Positions 1 to 10,504 of a stretch of 64,000 nucleotides of DNA are shown piece by piece. The translations under genes were made by a program, and so were the position numbers. The stretch is from contig NZ_JAJOZB010000001.1 in assembly GCF_023701745.1 (NCBI RefSeq), forward strand, positions 4,997,501 to 5,061,500, read 5' to 3'. How positions within the stretch are numbered: position 1 is the first letter of the stretch; every line of letters begins with the position of its first letter. The DNA is from Streptomyces sp. RKAG293. GTDB lineage: Bacteria; Actinomycetota; Actinomycetes; Streptomycetales; Streptomycetaceae. Under the pieces are notes generated by a model, which was not told where the DNA came from, searched no databases, and saw only the letters and a list, made by a program, of their open reading frames with translations.

Positions 1-1867
<1,867 letters not shown>

Positions 1868-1945
1868 AACTATTTTTGCTTCGCGTCCACTGTGTAGTTC
1901 TGAAGTAACGAACCGTGATAACACCCGGTTGGTTAACTTCATAGT

Positions 1946-2065
1946 GTTTCGGTGGTCATAGCGTTAGGGAAACGCCCGGTTACATTCCGAACCCGGAAGC
2001 TAAGCCTTTCAGCGCCGATGGTACTGCAGGGGGGACCCTGTGGGAGAGTAGGACGCCGCCGAACA
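1946..2065 (+). rRNA. rrf: 5S ribosomal RNA
   Basis: A 120-nt sequence begins GTTTCGGTGGTCATAGCG and ends CGCCGCCGAACA. It contains the conserved loop CCGAACCCGGAAGCTAAG and the 3' strand that pairs with the 5' end. It follows the 23S end by about 80 nt, the normal bacterial order, and is followed at once by a strong terminator. The exact ends could be off by one or two bases. Confidence 0.96.
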
Positions 2066-2073
2066 ATCATTGG

Positions 2074-2115
2074 CCTCAGGCCCGGGATCTCTGATCCCGG
2101 GCCTGAGGTTTTTTT
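2074..2115 (+). terminator. rRNA operon rho-independent terminator
   Basis: A perfect 16-bp inverted repeat (2074-2089 with 2093-2108) encloses a 3-nt loop and is followed by seven T residues (2109-2115). It lies 8 nt after the 5S rRNA. This is the most canonical terminator in the window and closes the rRNA operon. Confidence 0.96.
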
Positions 2116-2154
2116 GCGTTGCGATGCTGCCCGGACGGCTGACACGATCGCCGC

Positions 2155-2664
2155 ATGGGATACGAGATACGTGCCACCCGCCCGCACGAGTGGCAGCAGC
2201 GGAAGCAGCTGAGGCTGGCCGCGCTTCTGGACCCGGCGAGCAGCGTGGCTTTCGTCAACACCTACGAGACCGAAGCGGCCTTCCCCGAGGAGACGTGGCA
2301 GCGCAGAGGAACCACCCCCGGGTTCGTTGCGGTCAACGAGGCCGGCGAGTGGGTGGGTTCCGCAACCGTGCTGGTGGAGGTCGGAGCGGCGTTCCCGGTC
2401 CCGCAGACCCACATTGTGGGCGTCTACATGGCACCGGAAGGCCGGGGCAACGGGCTGTCCGAGCGGATGCTGCGGGCCGCGATCGACTGGTCGTGGGAGC
2501 TGCCGGAGAAGATCGGCCGGGTCCGGCTGTGGGTGCACGAGGACAACGCGCGGGCGCAGGCCTTCTACGCGCGGCTGGGGTTCACGAGGACCGGCGAGAC
2601 GATGGCGTTCCCGCTCGACGAGTCGCAGACCGAGTACGAGATGGAGCTCCCCCGCCCCTCCTGA
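2155..2664 (+). CDS. GNAT-family N-acetyltransferase
   Basis: This 169-residue single-domain protein fits the GNAT fold, which transfers an acetyl group from acetyl-CoA to an amine. The acetyl-CoA pyrophosphate loop is visible as GRGNG at residues 96-100. The typical C-terminal helix-strand motif (ARAQAFYARLGF) is at 132-143. It begins only 40 nt after the rRNA terminator, so its promoter must be in that short gap or overlap the hairpin. The next gene converges on it. The natural substrate cannot be read from the sequence. There is no close neighbour to suggest one, so family membership is firm and function is open. Confidence 0.9.
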   Translation: MGYEIRATRPHEWQQRKQLRLAALLDPASSVAFVNTYETEAAFPEETWQRRGTTPGFVAVNEAGEWVGSATVLVEVGAAFPVPQTHIVGVYMAPEGRGNGLSERMLRAAIDWSWELPEKIGRVRLWVHEDNARAQAFYARLGFTRTGETMAFPLDESQTEYEMELPRPS

Positions 2665-2685
2665 GCAGAGGCCCGCACGACGTGG

Positions 2686-3690
2686 CTACGCGATGCGCTC
2701 CAGGTCGGCCGCACTGACCTCGCCCAACAGGCGCTCGCCCCGGGTCCAGCGCCGTACTTCGTCGACGGCGTAAGCGCCGAGCCGGCGGACCTCGGTGCCC
2801 TGGCAGCCGGCGATGTGCGGTGTGACCAGGACGTTGGGGAGGCCGAACAGCGGGTGGCCGTGGGGGAGCGGCTCCGGTTCCGAGACGTCGAGGTAGGCGT
2901 CGAAACGGCCGGTGGAGCATTCGCGGACCAGGGCGTCGGTGTCGATGAGCCGGCCGCGGGCGGTGTTGATGAGTGCGGCGCCGTCGCGGAGCAGGGCCAG
3001 CCGCCGGGCGTCGAGCAGATGGTGCGTCTCGGGCAGGTCCGGGGCGTGCACGGTGACGATGTCCGAGGACCGGCACAGTTCGTCCAACTCCACGAGCTGG
3101 ACGCCGAGTTCGTCGGCCGTCTGCGCCGATACGTACGGGTCGGCGAGCAGTACGCGATAGCCGGCGGTCGCGGTCGTGAGGCGGTCGATGACGCCCCGGC
3201 CGATACGGGAAGCCCCGATGACGCCGATGGTCGCACCGTCGCCCCCCTGGCGTTCGCCGAAGCCGGGCAGGTCGCCGCGGGCGTACTGGGCCGCGGCGCC
3301 GAGGGTGCGGCGGGCGGCCAGCACGATGGTGGCCAGAGTGAACTCGATGACGGGGCCCGCGTTGGCGTCGGCCGCGGAGGAGACGGAGATTCCGCGCTGC
3401 CAGACGGCCGGGTGCACATGGTCCTTGACGGTGCCGGCGGCGTGGATGACGGCGCTCAGCCGGGGGGCCGCGGCGAGGGTGTCCGGGCCGATGACCGGGC
3501 AGCCCCAGCCGGTGATGAGCAGATCCGCGGCGCGGAGCGCCGTGCGGGCCGCGAGGGTGTCGAAGCCGCTGGTGATGACGTCGGGATGGAGTCGTACGCA
3601 GCCCTCGAGCCGGGCTCGCAGATCGGCGGGGAGCACCAGGTCGACCACGTCCGCGCGCATGGCCAGGACGGCGGTCGGTCGGTCCGGCAT
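2686..3690 (-). CDS. D-isomer-specific 2-hydroxyacid dehydrogenase
   Basis: A 334-residue NAD(P)-dependent oxidoreductase of the D-2-hydroxyacid dehydrogenase family, which interconverts 2-oxoacids and D-2-hydroxyacids. The nucleotide-binding loop is an atypical GASRIG. The catalytic set is present: Arg in NTARGRL, Glu in DVSEPEP and His in TPHIAG. The ATG at 3690 is chosen because GGGGG lies 5 nt upstream. A GTG at 3702 would add four residues and cover the ribosome site. The gene diverges from a sugar ABC transporter across a region with two LacI-type palindromes, so co-regulation with sugar uptake is likely. The true substrate is unknown; glyoxylate/hydroxypyruvate reductase-like activity is one possibility. 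Confidence 0.88.
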   Translation of the reverse strand: MPDRPTAVLAMRADVVDLVLPADLRARLEGCVRLHPDVITSGFDTLAARTALRAADLLITGWGCPVIGPDTLAAAPRLSAVIHAAGTVKDHVHPAVWQRGISVSSAADANAGPVIEFTLATIVLAARRTLGAAAQYARGDLPGFGERQGGDGATIGVIGASRIGRGVIDRLTTATAGYRVLLADPYVSAQTADELGVQLVELDELCRSSDIVTVHAPDLPETHHLLDARRLALLRDGAALINTARGRLIDTDALVRECSTGRFDAYLDVSEPEPLPHGHPLFGLPNVLVTPHIAGCQGTEVRRLGAYAVDEVRRWTRGERLLGEVSAADLERIA

Positions 3691-3705
3691 GACAACCCCC
3701 ACGAT

Positions 3706-3717
3706 GTAAACGGTTAC
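3706..3717. promoter_or_regulatory. Candidate LacI-family operator 1
   Basis: GTAAACGGTTAC is an imperfect palindrome with a central CG, matching in 10 of 12 symmetric positions, as is typical of LacI-family sites. It lies 16 nt upstream of the dehydrogenase ATG in the divergent promoter region. The likely ligand protein is the LacI regulator at 7604-8686. Assignment is by pattern only. Confidence 0.65.
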
Positions 3718-3796
3718 CTGATGTTGATCGGAGGCTAGAACGGTCAGCCCCTCAGGTCAAGAACGACACGGGTTCAAGGTCTTGACCTCACGTAGT

Positions 3797-3804
3797 AACC
3801 GGTT
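3797..3804. promoter_or_regulatory. Candidate LacI-family operator 2
   Basis: AACCGGTT is a perfect 8-bp palindrome inside GTAACCGGTTTAG, close to the AAACCGGTTT-like core of many LacI-family operators. It lies 36 nt upstream of the first permease start and about 88 bp from operator 1. One regulator could bind both and control the two divergent transcripts. Confidence 0.6.
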
Positions 3805-3840
3805 TAGTTTCCTCCCACCTCGACCGTCAGGGAGGACGCG

Positions 3841-4854
3841 ATGGCGATAGCCGACCAGGGCGCCACGGACCGCAGTCATGCGGTCGCAGCGCCCTTCGAG
3901 GAGCAGGAACGGGAGGGGCGGGCGGTGGAGCCGGGTGGGCCGCCCCGCCGGGACTCGCGAGGGAAGCGGTTTCGCAAGGACCGGGTCCTGCTGCTGCTGA
4001 TGCTGCCGGGACTGGCGTACTTCCTGTTGTTCCACTACGGCGCGATGGCCGGCAACGTCATCGCGTTCAAGGACTACGTGCCGTTCGACGGGCTGTGGGC
4101 CAGCCAGTGGATCGGGCTGGAGAACTTCCAGCGGATGTTCGAAGACGCCGACTTCTGGGCGTCCGTTGTCAACACCCTGTGGATAGCGCTGCTGCAGCTG
4201 ACGTTCTACTTCCCCGTCCCGCTCGCGCTCGCCATGCTCCTGCACGGCCTGACGAGGGACAGCGTCCGGCGCTTCGTGCAGAGCGTCGCGTATCTCCCGC
4301 ACTTCCTGTCCTGGGTCATCGTCGTCGCGCTCTTCCAGCAACTGCTGGGCGACACCGGTCTGCTGAACAGCGCGCTCGGGGACGCCGGGCTGCACAGCGT
4401 CGACATCATCGGGAACCCCGACGCGTTCAAGCCGCTGGTGGTGGCGCAGGTGATCTGGAAGGACGCCGGCTGGGGAACGATCATCTTCCTCGCTGCGCTC
4501 GCCCAGGTCGACGAGCAGCAGTACGAGGCGGCCGCGATCGACGGCGCCGGGCCGTGGCGGCGCTTCTGGCACGTCACGCTGCCCGCCGTACGGCCCATCG
4601 TCGTGCTGCTGCTGATCATGCGGCTCGGCGACGTCCTCTCCGTCGGCTTCGAGCAGATGCTGCTGCAGCGCCCGGCCGTGGGGCCGGAGGCGGCGGAGAT
4701 CATCGACACCTTCGTCTACTACAAGGGCATCATCGGCGGCGACTTCGGGTTCGCCGCCGCCGCGGGGCTGTTCAAGGGCCTGGTCGGTGCCGCGCTGGTC
4801 TACACGGCGAACAAGATCGCCCATCGTCTCGGGGAGCAGGGGGTGTACCGATGA
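3841..4854 (+). CDS. ABC sugar transporter permease (LplB/PotB type), first subunit
   Basis: A 337-residue inner-membrane subunit of a carbohydrate ABC importer (CUT1 type). After a charged cytoplasmic tail of about 50 residues come six predicted membrane segments. The EAA loop that docks the ATPase is at about residues 228-250 (EAAAIDGAG). The start has a good ribosome site, AGGGAGGA. The stop overlaps the next permease start as ATGA. No ATPase gene is nearby. In Streptomyces such importers commonly share the multi-sugar ATPase MsiK, so that is the expected energiser (inference). The transported sugar is not identifiable. Confidence 0.93.
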   Translation: MAIADQGATDRSHAVAAPFEEQEREGRAVEPGGPPRRDSRGKRFRKDRVLLLLMLPGLAYFLLFHYGAMAGNVIAFKDYVPFDGLWASQWIGLENFQRMFEDADFWASVVNTLWIALLQLTFYFPVPLALAMLLHGLTRDSVRRFVQSVAYLPHFLSWVIVVALFQQLLGDTGLLNSALGDAGLHSVDIIGNPDAFKPLVVAQVIWKDAGWGTIIFLAALAQVDEQQYEAAAIDGAGPWRRFWHVTLPAVRPIVVLLLIMRLGDVLSVGFEQMLLQRPAVGPEAAEIIDTFVYYKGIIGGDFGFAAAAGLFKGLVGAALVYTANKIAHRLGEQGVYR

Positions 4855-5738
4855 GCGCCGTCCGACCCAGCTGGATGGAGAAGCCGCGGCCGGTCACGCG
4901 GGCGGCGAAGGCCGTGGCGCTGACGGCGGTCGTGGCGCTGGTCCTCGTCCCGTTCCTGATCATCGTCTCGACCAGTCTGGCCTCCAACCAGGAGGTCGTG
5001 GACAACGGCGGCTGGGTGCTGTGGCCGCAGCACCCGACGCTGCGCGCCTACCACCAGATCTTCGACGGCGGGATCGTCGGGCACGCACTGATGGTGAGCG
5101 CCGGCGTGACGATCGTCGGTACGGCGGTCAGCCTCGCGTGCACCATCGGACTGGCCTACGCGCTGAGCCGCCCGGGAGTCTTCGGCGGCCGTCCGGTGCT
5201 GCTGCTGATCCTCTTCACGTTTCTCTTCCCGCCCGGCATGATCCCCGGCTTCCTGCTGGTCAAGGGGCTGGGAATGCTGGACAGCTACTCCTCGCTGGTC
5301 GCTCCCGTGCTGATCAACGTCTTCAATCTGATCGTGCTGCGCGGCTTCTTCCAGTCGGTGCCCGAGGAGCTGTACGAGGCGGCCCGGCTCGACGGGGCGG
5401 GGGACTGGACGGTGCTGCGGAAGATCGTCCTTCCGCTCTCCAAGGCGGCACTGGCCGTCGTCGGGCTCTTCTACGCGGTCTCGTACTGGAACGCCTGGTT
5501 CTACGCGTCGATCTATCTGAACTCCGACCACTGGCCGCTGCAGCAGGTGCTGCGGACGTATGTGATCAACGGCGCGCAGATCGCCGACACCGGGGTGAGC
5601 GAGGCGGGCATGGTGTCCGCGCCGCAGACGATCCAGATGGCGGTGCTCGTCGTGGCCACGGTGCCGATCCTCATCGTCTACCCCTTCCTGCAGAAGTACT
5701 TCACCAAGGGCGTGCTCACCGGCGCCATCAAGAGCTGA
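4851..5738 (+). CDS. ABC sugar transporter permease, second subunit
   Basis: A 295-residue permease that pairs with the preceding subunit. Its frame stays open far upstream, but the real start is the ATG at 4851, overlapping the previous stop (ATGA) and giving MSAVRPSWMEK followed directly by a first membrane segment. The EAA loop is at about residue 175 (EAARLDGAGDW). It carries the usual six membrane spans of this family. It is translationally coupled to the first permease. The gap to the binding-protein gene holds four 14-bp repeats. Confidence 0.93.
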   Translation: MSAVRPSWMEKPRPVTRAAKAVALTAVVALVLVPFLIIVSTSLASNQEVVDNGGWVLWPQHPTLRAYHQIFDGGIVGHALMVSAGVTIVGTAVSLACTIGLAYALSRPGVFGGRPVLLLILFTFLFPPGMIPGFLLVKGLGMLDSYSSLVAPVLINVFNLIVLRGFFQSVPEELYEAARLDGAGDWTVLRKIVLPLSKAALAVVGLFYAVSYWNAWFYASIYLNSDHWPLQQVLRTYVINGAQIADTGVSEAGMVSAPQTIQMAVLVVATVPILIVYPFLQKYFTKGVLTGAIKS

Positions 5739-5746
5739 GCTCCTCG

Positions 5747-5802
5747 TCCACCTCGGCGAGCCCACCTCGGCGAGCTCACCTTTGCGAGTCCTCCTTAGCG
5801 AG
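5747..5802. repeat. 14-bp tandem repeat, four copies, after permease stop
   Basis: Four head-to-tail copies of a 14-bp unit (type copy CCCACCTCGGCGAG; the last two are diverged) fill the gap between the second permease stop and the ribosome site of the binding protein. It is one of several stop-proximal tandem repeats in this window. Confidence 0.8.
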
Positions 5803-5825
5803 TCCCTTCCGAAAGGACACCTCCG

Positions 5826-7481
5826 TTGAGTCCCTCGTCGTACTCGCGGCGTACCCTGCTGCGCTCGATCGCCGCCGGTGGCGCCGCCCTCGCGGTCCCC
5901 TCCGTACTCACCGCCTGTTCGTCCGCCTCGGGCGGGCACGACGTCTCCAACGCGGGGAAGAAGCTGGGCGCCTGGCCGACGCATCTGCCCTTCCAGGGCC
6001 CGGTGCCCGACCTGCCGGGTTCGGCGAACGGGGTGCAGGCCGGCTTCACCTCGTACCCGAAGAACCTGGTGCAGGCGGTGGCCGCCAAGCCGGGTGACGG
6101 CAGCACGATCAAGGTGCTGACGATCACGTACGGGACGCCGCCCAAGGCGGCCGCGCAGAACACGTTCTGGACGGCCGTCAACGAGGCGCTGGGCGTGAAG
6201 ATCGAATACACGGTCGTCCCGGACTCGGACTACCCCAACAAGATGGCGACGCTGATGGCCGGCGACGACCTGCCGGACATCATCAACATCGGCGGCGGGT
6301 ACGTGCTGCCGCGCGAGGCCGAGTTCGTGCAGTCCAAGTGCGCCGACCTGTCGGACTTCCTGTCGGGCGACGCCGTCAAGCAGTACCCGAACCTGGCGAA
6401 CATCCCCACCTACGCCTGGCAGGACATGGGCCGTATCGGCGGCCGGATCTTCGGGGTGCCGGTGGAGCGCTCCAAGCCCGGCAACCAGCTGTGGATCAAC
6501 AGGAACGTGTTCGCCGGGGCCGGGATGAAGGACGGCTGGACCGCGGACGACTTCCTGGCCGTGGCGAAGGCGGCGACGAAGGGCAGGTCGTACGCGCTGG
6601 GCGCCTCGCAGCAGAGCGTGTTCGGGCTCAATGTGCACGCGCTGGCGTTCGGTGCGCCCTATGAGTGGAAGGTGGAGGGCGGCACGTTCACCGACGCGTA
6701 CGCCACCCCCGAATTCCGGGCGTCCATCGAGTACATGGCGAAGCTGCGGGCGGCGGGGCTGTTCGAGCCGAACGCTTCGGCGACCTCGCAGGTGGACCTC
6801 AAGACGCAGTTCTACAACGGCACCGTCGGCTCGATGACGGACGGCTTCGGCGCGCTGATCAGCAACGTCCAGGGCATCAAGGGGAAGTTCGACCTGGACG
6901 TGGCGCTGCCGTACGACGCGAGTGGCTCGGGCGGCGCGAAGCCGGCGATCCAGCAGGCGCGCAACATCTTCGGCTACACCGTGCTGAAGAAGGCGTCGAA
7001 GGACCGGATCAAGCTCATGCTGCGGGTGCTGGACTACCTCGCGTCGCCGTTCGGCAGCAAGGAGTACGAGCTGCTGCACTTCGGCATCGAGGGCACCCAC
7101 TTCAGCCGCGGCGCCGACGGGTCGCCGAAGCTCAACGACCTGGGGCTGCTGGAGGGCAACACCAACCTGCCGTTCAAGTACCTGTGCGACGCGCCGCAGG
7201 TGCTCTTCATCCCCGGCCGGCCGGAGGCGGCCAGGATCAACCACGCCTGGCAGGTCAAGGCCATGCCGCTGATGGTCCGCAATCCGCGCTTCGGACTGCA
7301 GTCGGCGACGCTGAGCCGGGTCGGCGCCAATGTCGACCAGTATCTGAGGGACAGCGTGATGAGCATCGTGGCCGGGCGGAAACCGATCGGCGAATGGGAC
7401 GCGGTGGTCAAGAAGATGCGCAACGACGGCCGCGCGAAGATGGCCGACGAGCTGGCGGAGGACTACGCCGCCAACACCTGA
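5826..7481 (+). CDS. Extracellular solute-binding lipoprotein of sugar ABC transporter
   Basis: A 551-residue sugar-binding protein. The N-terminus combines a twin-arginine motif (SRRTLLRS, residues 7-14) with a lipobox ending at Cys31 (VLTAC), so export is probably by Tat with lipid anchoring outside the membrane. The mature part is large for a simple monosaccharide binder and fits the LipO/YtcQ-like oligosaccharide group. The start is TTG at 5826 with AAAGGA upstream. It is the third gene of the permease-permease-binding protein operon. The LacI regulator follows 122 nt later. Ligand is unknown. Confidence 0.92.
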   Translation: MSPSSYSRRTLLRSIAAGGAALAVPSVLTACSSASGGHDVSNAGKKLGAWPTHLPFQGPVPDLPGSANGVQAGFTSYPKNLVQAVAAKPGDGSTIKVLTITYGTPPKAAAQNTFWTAVNEALGVKIEYTVVPDSDYPNKMATLMAGDDLPDIINIGGGYVLPREAEFVQSKCADLSDFLSGDAVKQYPNLANIPTYAWQDMGRIGGRIFGVPVERSKPGNQLWINRNVFAGAGMKDGWTADDFLAVAKAATKGRSYALGASQQSVFGLNVHALAFGAPYEWKVEGGTFTDAYATPEFRASIEYMAKLRAAGLFEPNASATSQVDLKTQFYNGTVGSMTDGFGALISNVQGIKGKFDLDVALPYDASGSGGAKPAIQQARNIFGYTVLKKASKDRIKLMLRVLDYLASPFGSKEYELLHFGIEGTHFSRGADGSPKLNDLGLLEGNTNLPFKYLCDAPQVLFIPGRPEAARINHAWQVKAMPLMVRNPRFGLQSATLSRVGANVDQYLRDSVMSIVAGRKPIGEWDAVVKKMRNDGRAKMADELAEDYAANT

Positions 7482-7603
7482 GCGGCCGTGGCTGCGCTCT
7501 GCGGATCAGTGGGTGTGGAGGGCGCTGCCGCCGGGCGTGGCACGACTACGCTGGGTGGCAGCGTGGGGTGGGGCGCACGGAATCGGACGGCGGGCATGCG
7601 GGC

Positions 7604-8686
7604 ATGACGGAAGCAGCATCACGGGCCGGAGGTCAGCGTCGGGTGACCATCCGGGACGTCGCCGAGCGGGCGGGCGTATCGGTCGCGACGGTCTCGCGGG
7701 TCCTGGCCGGGAACTATCCGACGTCCGCCGCGGCGCGCGCGAAGGTGCTGCGGGCGGTGAAGGACCTGGACTACGTCATCGACGCGCGGGCGCGGGCGCT
7801 GGCCGGGACCGGTCCGAAGACCGTCGCGGTCATCGTGCAGGCCGTCGACAGCCCGTTCTACGCCGAGGTCGCGCAGGGCGTCGAGCAGGAGGCCGCGGCC
7901 CGCGGCCGGCTGTGCCTGGTGTGCAGCCACGGCGGGGACATCGCGCGGGAGCTGGCGCTCGTGCAGATGATGCGCGAGCAGCGTGCCGAGGTGGTGGTGC
8001 TGGTCGGCGGCGCGGTCGAGGACGAGCCGTACCGGGTCCGGCTGAACGAGTACGCGCACGCGCTGTCGGCGGCCGGGTCGCGGCTGGTGCTGTGCGGCCG
8101 TCCGGCGCCCACGCCCGACATGCCGGTGCTCGTCGTCGAGTACGACAACGAGGCGGGTGCCTATGCGATCACCAGCCATCTGCTGTCGGCCGGGCACCGG
8201 CGGATCCTGTTCCTCGGCCGGATCCCGGGCCACAGCACCTTCGAGCCCCGGCTCTCCGGGTACCGCCGGGCGCTCGCGGACCACGGTCTGGACCCGGAGC
8301 CGGCGCAGGTCTCCGGATCGGGCATGGGGCGGGACAACGCCTATGCGGCGGTCCGGTCCATGATCGCGGTGTCCGGCGGGCGGCCGGAGTTCACGGCGGT
8401 CTTCGCCGGTGACGACCTGGTCGCGGCGGGCGCGATGGCCGCGCTGCGCGACGCCGGGCTGCGGACGCCCGAGGACGTGTCGGTCGTCGGCTACAACAAC
8501 GAGCATTTCGCGCAGGACCTCAACCCGCCGCTGACGACCGTGCACATCCCCTCGTACGAGCTGGGCCGCGAGGCGGTCAGGATCGCGCTGTCCGAGGACG
8601 TGTCGGGCGGGCCGGCGCAGCGCCGCCATCTGCTGGGCACGCACATCGTGGTGCGCGATTCGGTGGGGCGGGCGCCGCGGGGCTGA
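7604..8686 (+). CDS. LacI-family transcriptional regulator (local sugar regulator)
   Basis: A 360-residue LacI/GalR repressor. The DNA-binding helix-turn-helix is at about residues 13-35 (VTIRDVAERAGVSVATVSRVL) with the hinge helix after it. The rest is a periplasmic-binding-protein-like sensor domain. The reading frame is open far upstream, but ATG 7604 places the HTH at the expected distance from the N-terminus. Its position after the binding protein, and the two LacI-type palindromes at 3706 and 3797, suggest it represses this transporter and the divergent dehydrogenase until the sugar is present. The operator link is inference. Confidence 0.92.
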   Translation: MTEAASRAGGQRRVTIRDVAERAGVSVATVSRVLAGNYPTSAAARAKVLRAVKDLDYVIDARARALAGTGPKTVAVIVQAVDSPFYAEVAQGVEQEAAARGRLCLVCSHGGDIARELALVQMMREQRAEVVVLVGGAVEDEPYRVRLNEYAHALSAAGSRLVLCGRPAPTPDMPVLVVEYDNEAGAYAITSHLLSAGHRRILFLGRIPGHSTFEPRLSGYRRALADHGLDPEPAQVSGSGMGRDNAYAAVRSMIAVSGGRPEFTAVFAGDDLVAAGAMAALRDAGLRTPEDVSVVGYNNEHFAQDLNPPLTTVHIPSYELGREAVRIALSEDVSGGPAQRRHLLGTHIVVRDSVGRAPRG

Positions 8687-8690
8687 CCGT

Positions 8691-8731
8691 CCTGCCGGCC
8701 GGAAGGGGCCGTTCGTGATCGGCCGGACAGG
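8691..8731. terminator. Candidate shared terminator between convergent genes
   Basis: CCGGCCG at 8695-8701 pairs with CGGCCGG at 8720-8726, extended by CCTG/CAGG with one bulge. It sits between the LacI gene and the convergent VirD4-like gene and has no T tract. Weak but suitably placed. Confidence 0.45.
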
Positions 8732-8733
8732 CC

Positions 8734-10503
8734 CTAGCCGAGCCGGACCGCGTCCGGGATCTCGTCGGCGATGGCGCCGAACGGATCGCCCAATGACAGG
8801 CGTACGTCGGCCTGTTGCCAGAGCGCCGTCCGCCAGCGGTCCCTGGCCTGTTCCGGCGAACGGAACACCGCGAGCACCGGAAGCCCGTCGGCCTGTCCGG
8901 TGGCCAGCAGCGCGGGCAGCTCCGGGATCGGAGCCAGCGCCGCGATGTCGTCGAGGACCAGCGTGATTGGTGGGTCGAGCCGACCGGCAGATGACCTCGC
9001 AGCCATGGACCGGCCGTGCTCGACCACGCTCGATACGAGTGCGGTCAGCAGTGGCATCGCACCCGGGCGGGCTCGTGGATCCTCGATCGCTTCACCCACC
9101 ACGTAGAGCGTTCCCCTCTCGGAGACGAACGACTCCCAATCCGGTGCTCCGGCTCGACCGGGATTGCAGGCGTCCCTGATATGGATGGAGTTGAGGCACT
9201 CCAGCCCCCGGTGTATCAGTGCTTGCGCGGCGTCCCGGCGCTCCGGGTGGGCGTGGAGTATCGACTCCAGCTCGCCGCTCCAGCCGGGCGCGGCCGTTCG
9301 TGCGGTCCGCAGGATCCGGACCGCCTCGCCGCCCGCGGCGCCGCCCGCCGCCCAGCGGTGCACCTGACGGAACGGCAGACCGTCGACGGCGGCCGCGTGC
9401 AGCCAGCAGCGCAGCAGCGTCTCGGCAGCAGAGAACGTCAGGGAGTCCAGGCTGCTGGTGGGCCGCAGCGGCGCGAGGAGCGCCGCGGCGCGGGTCGCCG
9501 CCTTCGGCGCGTCCTCGCAGCCGGTGTGCGGGGCCCAACGCAGGCGTCCCGGAAGGTCGATCAGGTGCGCGGGATCGTAGACGGTGACCGGGCCCAGCTT
9601 GCTGCGGTTGCCGACGGTCCTGCGGTACGTCTCGGCGTCGGCGGTCGTGACGATCACCGCGCCGGCGGCGTTCAGGATCGCGGGCTCCACGGCCCGTTTG
9701 GCCTTGTCGCCGCGCGGGGCCGCGAACAGGGCGTAGGTACGGGTCAGTTCGCCGCCGGCGAGTGGATCGGCCGCGGGCGGGGCGAGCGGCGGTATCCCGT
9801 GTCCCGGTCCCGTGGGGACGGCGGCGATCTGCGGGCCGGGAGCCCCCTGGCCGGCCGGTACAGGGGCGAACTCCGGCTGGACGGGGGTGCCGTGGCCCTG
9901 TAGCGGCGCGGGGGCGGCGTCGGGGGGCTGCGCCTCGTACGCCGTCGGTACGGCGGGCGCCGGCTCGGGCCGCTGCTCGGGTTCTGGCTCGTTCTTTGGC
10001 TCGCTGTCACGCTGACCGTTCGGCTCACGGTCGGGTTCGCGTCGCCGGGGGCGGGGAACGGCGCCGGTGTCCTCGGACCGCTCCCCTCCGGCGGTGTCCT
10101 GGGCTGCCTTCGCCGCCGCGCGGGCCTCGCGGCGGTTGGCGCGCACCACGCGGTACCGGGTGAGGACGCCGATCAGGAAGACCGTCAGGACGAAGAGGAC
10201 CATCAACTGGCCGATGAAGATGCCCCAGAAGAGCCCGGAGCCCGGGAGCTCGGGCGGCGGGGACTCCGGCCAGGCGCCGGGGATGTCGTGCGGGTCGCCG
10301 ATGAGGTGCCGCATCGCCAGCGGGGTGCGGGTGAAGTGCACCGCGGTGGGCCACTGGCCGTGGGCGAACAGCCCCGCGATGCCGGTGGCCGTCCAGACCA
10401 TGATGGTCATGCCCAGCAGAAAGCCGAGGATCCCGAGGATCAGTCCGTCCGGGACACCGCCCTCGGCCCGCCGCTCGGCGGTCCCGCGTCGCTCCGCCGC
10501 CAC
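8734..10503 (-). CDS. VirD4/TraG-like coupling protein with degenerate Walker A
   Basis: A 589-residue membrane protein related to type IV coupling ATPases. Two membrane spans (about 18-46 and 91-115) precede a disordered Pro/Glu-rich linker (about 140-250), then a VirD4-like domain. The Walker B region is clear (LVLDDIAALAPIPELP, about 514-530), followed by an ARQRW-like motif. Where the P-loop should be, the sequence reads AAPRGDKAKR (261-270) with no GKT/GKS, so ATP binding is doubtful. It is the last gene of the cluster. Its GTG start lies 1 nt after the upstream stop, so translation is coupled. It may be a structural or regulatory paralogue rather than a motor. Confidence 0.8.
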   Translation of the reverse strand: MAAERRGTAERRAEGGVPDGLILGILGFLLGMTIMVWTATGIAGLFAHGQWPTAVHFTRTPLAMRHLIGDPHDIPGAWPESPPPELPGSGLFWGIFIGQLMVLFVLTVFLIGVLTRYRVVRANRREARAAAKAAQDTAGGERSEDTGAVPRPRRREPDREPNGQRDSEPKNEPEPEQRPEPAPAVPTAYEAQPPDAAPAPLQGHGTPVQPEFAPVPAGQGAPGPQIAAVPTGPGHGIPPLAPPAADPLAGGELTRTYALFAAPRGDKAKRAVEPAILNAAGAVIVTTADAETYRRTVGNRSKLGPVTVYDPAHLIDLPGRLRWAPHTGCEDAPKAATRAAALLAPLRPTSSLDSLTFSAAETLLRCWLHAAAVDGLPFRQVHRWAAGGAAGGEAVRILRTARTAAPGWSGELESILHAHPERRDAAQALIHRGLECLNSIHIRDACNPGRAGAPDWESFVSERGTLYVVGEAIEDPRARPGAMPLLTALVSSVVEHGRSMAARSSAGRLDPPITLVLDDIAALAPIPELPALLATGQADGLPVLAVFRSPEQARDRWRTALWQQADVRLSLGDPFGAIADEIPDAVRLG

Positions 10504-10504
10504 G

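Noticed and set aside
4800..7244. An 814-codon open frame antisense to the ABC permease and binding-protein genes
   Set aside because: It is an artefact of extreme third-position GC. The protein is Arg/Val/Gly-rich with no domain, and the opposite strand holds clear family members.
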